64,000 nt of DNA from Asparagopsis taxiformis. Taxonomy: Eukaryota > Rhodophyta > Florideophyceae > Bonnemaisoniales > Bonnemaisoniaceae. The position numbers and the translations under genes were made by a program. Location: contig JALQPE010000476.1 in the NCBI GenBank assembly GCA_030407315.1, positions 62,001-126,000 on the forward strand, given 5' to 3'. Below, in pieces: positions 61,555 to 64,000 of the stretch; positions within the stretch are counted from its first letter, which is position 1, and each line of letters starts with the position of its first letter. Under the pieces are notes generated by a model. It saw nothing but the letters and a program-made list of their open reading frames with translations. It ran no database searches and had not been told where the DNA came from.

Positions 61555-61965
61555 CCTGGGCAGTACCTGGAGACAGTGATTTCCACTGTCCTGGGCAGTA
61601 CCTGGAGACAGTGATTTTCACTGTCCAGGGCAGTACCTGTAGACAGTACTTTGTGCTGCCCTGGGCAGTACCTGTAGACAGTATTTCGTGCTGCCCTGGG
61701 CAGCACCTGTAGACAGTATTTCGTGCTGCCCTGGGCAGCACCTGTAGACAGTACTTTGTGCTGCCCTGGACAGCACCTGTAGACAGTACTTTGTGCTGCC
61801 CTGGACAGCACCTGGAGACAGTATTTCGTGCTGCCCTGGGCAGCACCTGGAGACAGTATTTCGTGCTGCCCTGGGCAGCACCTGGAGACAGTATTTCGTG
61901 CTGCCCTGGGCAGCACCTGGAGACAGTATTTCGTGCTGCCCTGGGCAGCACCTGGAGACAGTAAA
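61555..61965. repeat. 35-bp minisatellite, about 12 units
   Basis: GGGCAG/GGACAG recurs exactly every 35 bp from 61558 to 61943. In later units GGCAGCAC at the start and GTGCTGCC at the end are inverted copies, so each unit can fold into a hairpin. The first three units read GGGCAGTACC...CACTGTCC instead. Since 35 is not a multiple of three, the array reads as a 35-residue repeat and stays open in several frames; these ORFs are artefacts. Confidence 0.92.
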
Positions 61966-62664
61966 AGTAGTGTCCTGATATAGTAAAATTCGGCGTCTGG
62001 GAGTGGTGGATGAGATGGAGCGTCACGCTGTCGTGGGCATCTTTCTGGGGTAGAGGAAGGCAGTTCTAGCGCTATGAGGATGGGGCATGGACGGTATTCA
62101 TATGGGAATGGACAGAATAGTACGGCTAGGAATTTTTATTTCGTAGTGACTATGAGCTAGCGAGAGGTATACGCGGTAGGATAGGTAGCAATCTAAGAGG
62201 GTGCGATATGGGAAGCTTCACTCTGGATTTGTTTATTTGCGCAGGCTACATTGAGAATAAACAATCCCTATGTTAAAAATGCTACTACAACTAACACTAT
62301 TCCGACGAGTAAAACTAAAACTACTAGAAAAGTCTAGAAATCTATCAACTGATTGAGCTGCATGAATAAGCTAGGAAATGAAGAGAAGAAGAAAAAATGA
62401 TGTATAGAAAGGAAACAAGTTAGTGACGTTGAATTGGAGAGGGAAATTGATGGTGATTAGGAGACTAACGTACCTTAACAAATACCATTGCATCCCAAAT
62501 TGAGATATGTACTCACAGGCAGAAAAGAAAAGTAGTGGAGAAGTGGTAAGAGAGAAAGATAAATGAAAGTAGAAGTGGAACACTCACCTACTGGAAACCT
62601 GAGAAAGAGAAAACAAATAGAAAACTGGGTTAGTGGCGTGAGTTGTGGAAACGTACCATCATGG
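61966..62664. other. Non-coding, no gene supported
   Basis: AT-rich; short ORFs only, without recognised content. Confidence 0.4.
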
Positions 62665-62805
62665 TTCATATCCGTCGGAGACAAAGCAACAACTTTGGCG
62701 GTGGAAGCAGTATTGATGATCTAAAACTTACGCTTTGGAAGCAGTTTAGATGATCTATACGGCTTCCACGGCCAGGGTTGTTGCTTTGTTTCCGACGGAT
62801 ATGAA
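62665..62805. repeat. 141-bp foldback (MITE-like or hairpin RNA)
   Basis: TTCATATCCGTCGGAGACAA (from 62665) is inverted at the right end (to 62805), giving ~30-bp arms with about two mismatches around an ~80-bp centre that itself contains GGAAGC/GCTTCC pairs and a repeated TGATGATCTA-like word. No clear target duplication (ATGG lies near both ends but not flush). Confidence 0.7.
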
Positions 62806-64000
62806 GATGGAAACAGGGATTTCCAGAATCTGTTGTTTAAGTAGTACTCTACGGGCGGAAAAGACGTGTAGGAGAACAAAAGAGGGATAATTTTGAAACG
62901 GAGCGGTGCGATGGGAGGCCCAGTAAAACGATGCCTAGGGTGCGAATTACGCTTTGAAGCACATGACCTGGCAGAACAGGCGCAAAATTATTGTATTCTA
63001 CCGCCTTCTCTAGTCTATAATGACGTCATCACTACAGAAATATAGGAAAAACACTAGCATATGGGGCCTACTGGAAAGGGGGAGGCGAGGAGTAGGAAAA
63101 ATGGCGCACTTTCCTGGACGAGGAGTCCGCGCTTCCAGTGATGATTTGGACGGTATATATCGATGACGTCATTGCATGCTCTGAGCACACTTGGCAGGCA
63201 GTCAAAGCGGGCCACGTGGATGTGGGCGGCTAGGAAACAGCAGTGTGGGAGAAATTTTATGATTTTCATGTTGCAAGCGAACAGTGAATCTGCAGTTTAA
63301 TAAATAAATGTATGCTAATTTAAGATATCACACCGAGTACGATTAAACGAGAGATCGTGTTTTCACCTCGTGAATAGGGCCTAGAATATGGTAGAGTATA
63401 CAATTAGGAACTACGTGTATGAGAAAATCAGATTCAGTATTAGCGCTTAGAGCATCACCGCCTAATAAACGGAAATGGATACGTCTTTGACAGGTTTGTC
63501 TTGAGTAAATGCGATACAAGATAGCAAAACCATTTTGAGTAGGTCCAGCGCGGATAAAATAGCAATAATTCAGCAGAAAGTAATAAACATAGGACAAATA
63601 ATTGTGGTGAACCAGTTCATCTGATCGAATGAAACCCTGGAAAGGTTTTATTAGGGTTGAAAGTAGTGGCAGAGAAGTAGTGGAGAAGATTAATTCTCCC
63701 TCAGCTAGCGAGACAATCATCACTACTGCTCAGTACAGTTAGCCTGAAATGCAAGTTGATCCTCGCAAAGTGAATGTCAGAAGTCGTTCACAAGTGGTTG
63801 AAGAAGTCTGCAAAGATGAAGCAATACGTTCGAACGGATTTGGTAGCAGAAAACTCAAAAGAGGTCGGGGATGCTGATCATCGCATTGAAGAGCGCACTT
63901 TATTCGTCCTTATTGACTTTCATGACGACTTGATAGACAGAAGAAGTCTGAGAACCAAGAACGGGATGTTTACAAACAGTTTTTATGACAAACTGGAATA
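62806..64000. other. Right end of window, no gene supported
   Basis: AT-rich. A 126-codon minus-strand ORF (63343-63723) begins with an ATG but shows no recognised domain and no promoter signal I trust. Confidence 0.35.

Noticed and set aside
61555..61965. CRISPR-like regular array
   Set aside because: Units are contiguous 35-bp repeats with no unique spacers; surroundings are eukaryotic. It is a minisatellite.
61193..62026. Long ORF over the minisatellite (and plus-strand ORFs 61758-61978)
   Set aside because: Openness follows from a 35-bp repeat that reads as a 35-residue repeat; no start context and no domain.
63343..63723. 126-codon minus-strand ORF with ATG
   Set aside because: No domain, AT-rich surroundings without other gene signals; could be chance or an exon of a gene beyond the window.

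Overview
The window looks like nuclear DNA of an intron-poor eukaryote with compact genes between islands of retrotransposons. Evidence: only one intron is needed for any host gene (85 nt, GTATGT...TTTTACAG), eukaryotic tRNA genes without introns, an AATAAA signal, a eukaryotic ABCF2-type ATPase, Tudor/AT-hook and RING-H2 proteins, Ty1/copia and chromodomain Ty3/gypsy elements, and satellites. A florideophyte red alga (Chondrus-like) is my best guess from this gene/TE layout. That is inference, not proof.

Layout. 1-10 kb is a dense gene block: a 5'-truncated low-complexity protein (+), a Tudor/AT-hook chromatin protein (+), a WD40 protein (-) and ABCF2 (-). 10.8-36.3 kb is a tandem array of HxxxDG-type acyltransferase/condensation-like genes, all on +. 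The first is intact. The second is split by a young copia element flanked by a 5-bp duplication. The third is split by a decayed chromovirus. The fourth and fifth carry small frameshifts. A sixth, strongly decayed copy (41.4-42.5 kb) has no long ORF and was found by reading the three frames together. Between copies lie a coiled-coil ORF with one internal TAG and a frameshifted Ulp1-like protease. tRNA-Gly(GCC) lies at 12.3 kb and two tRNA-Val genes (AAC, UAC) at 36.5-37.4 kb. A small secreted Cys-rich protein and a RING-H2 protein follow at 38.5-40.5 kb.

43.5-48.2 kb is a second, decayed copia element. Its RNase H is interrupted by a 1.24-kb insert (5-bp duplication GGTGC) with a tRNA-like end. 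The insert carries at least eleven 11-bp palindromes of the form NNTG-N3-CANN whose arms differ from site to site but always stay complementary. I consider this the most unexplained signal in the window. 48.2-54.2 kb is a CpG-rich segment with a Gag-like ORF and a 749-aa unknown ORF. 54.4-58 kb is non-coding: GGACGTCC-containing repeats, a 1-kb pyrimidine-rich tract and a two-unit (500+388 bp) higher-order satellite rich in palindromes. 58.2-61.2 kb encodes a large protein with an HxD...H dioxygenase-like C-terminal domain, preceded by a perfect 35-bp palindrome and a 35-bp minisatellite. The last 2 kb hold a 141-bp foldback and otherwise nothing I can support.

Functionally, the left block is housekeeping (chromatin, RNA/ribosome-associated factors). 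The middle is an expanding and dying gene family together with the elements that broke it.
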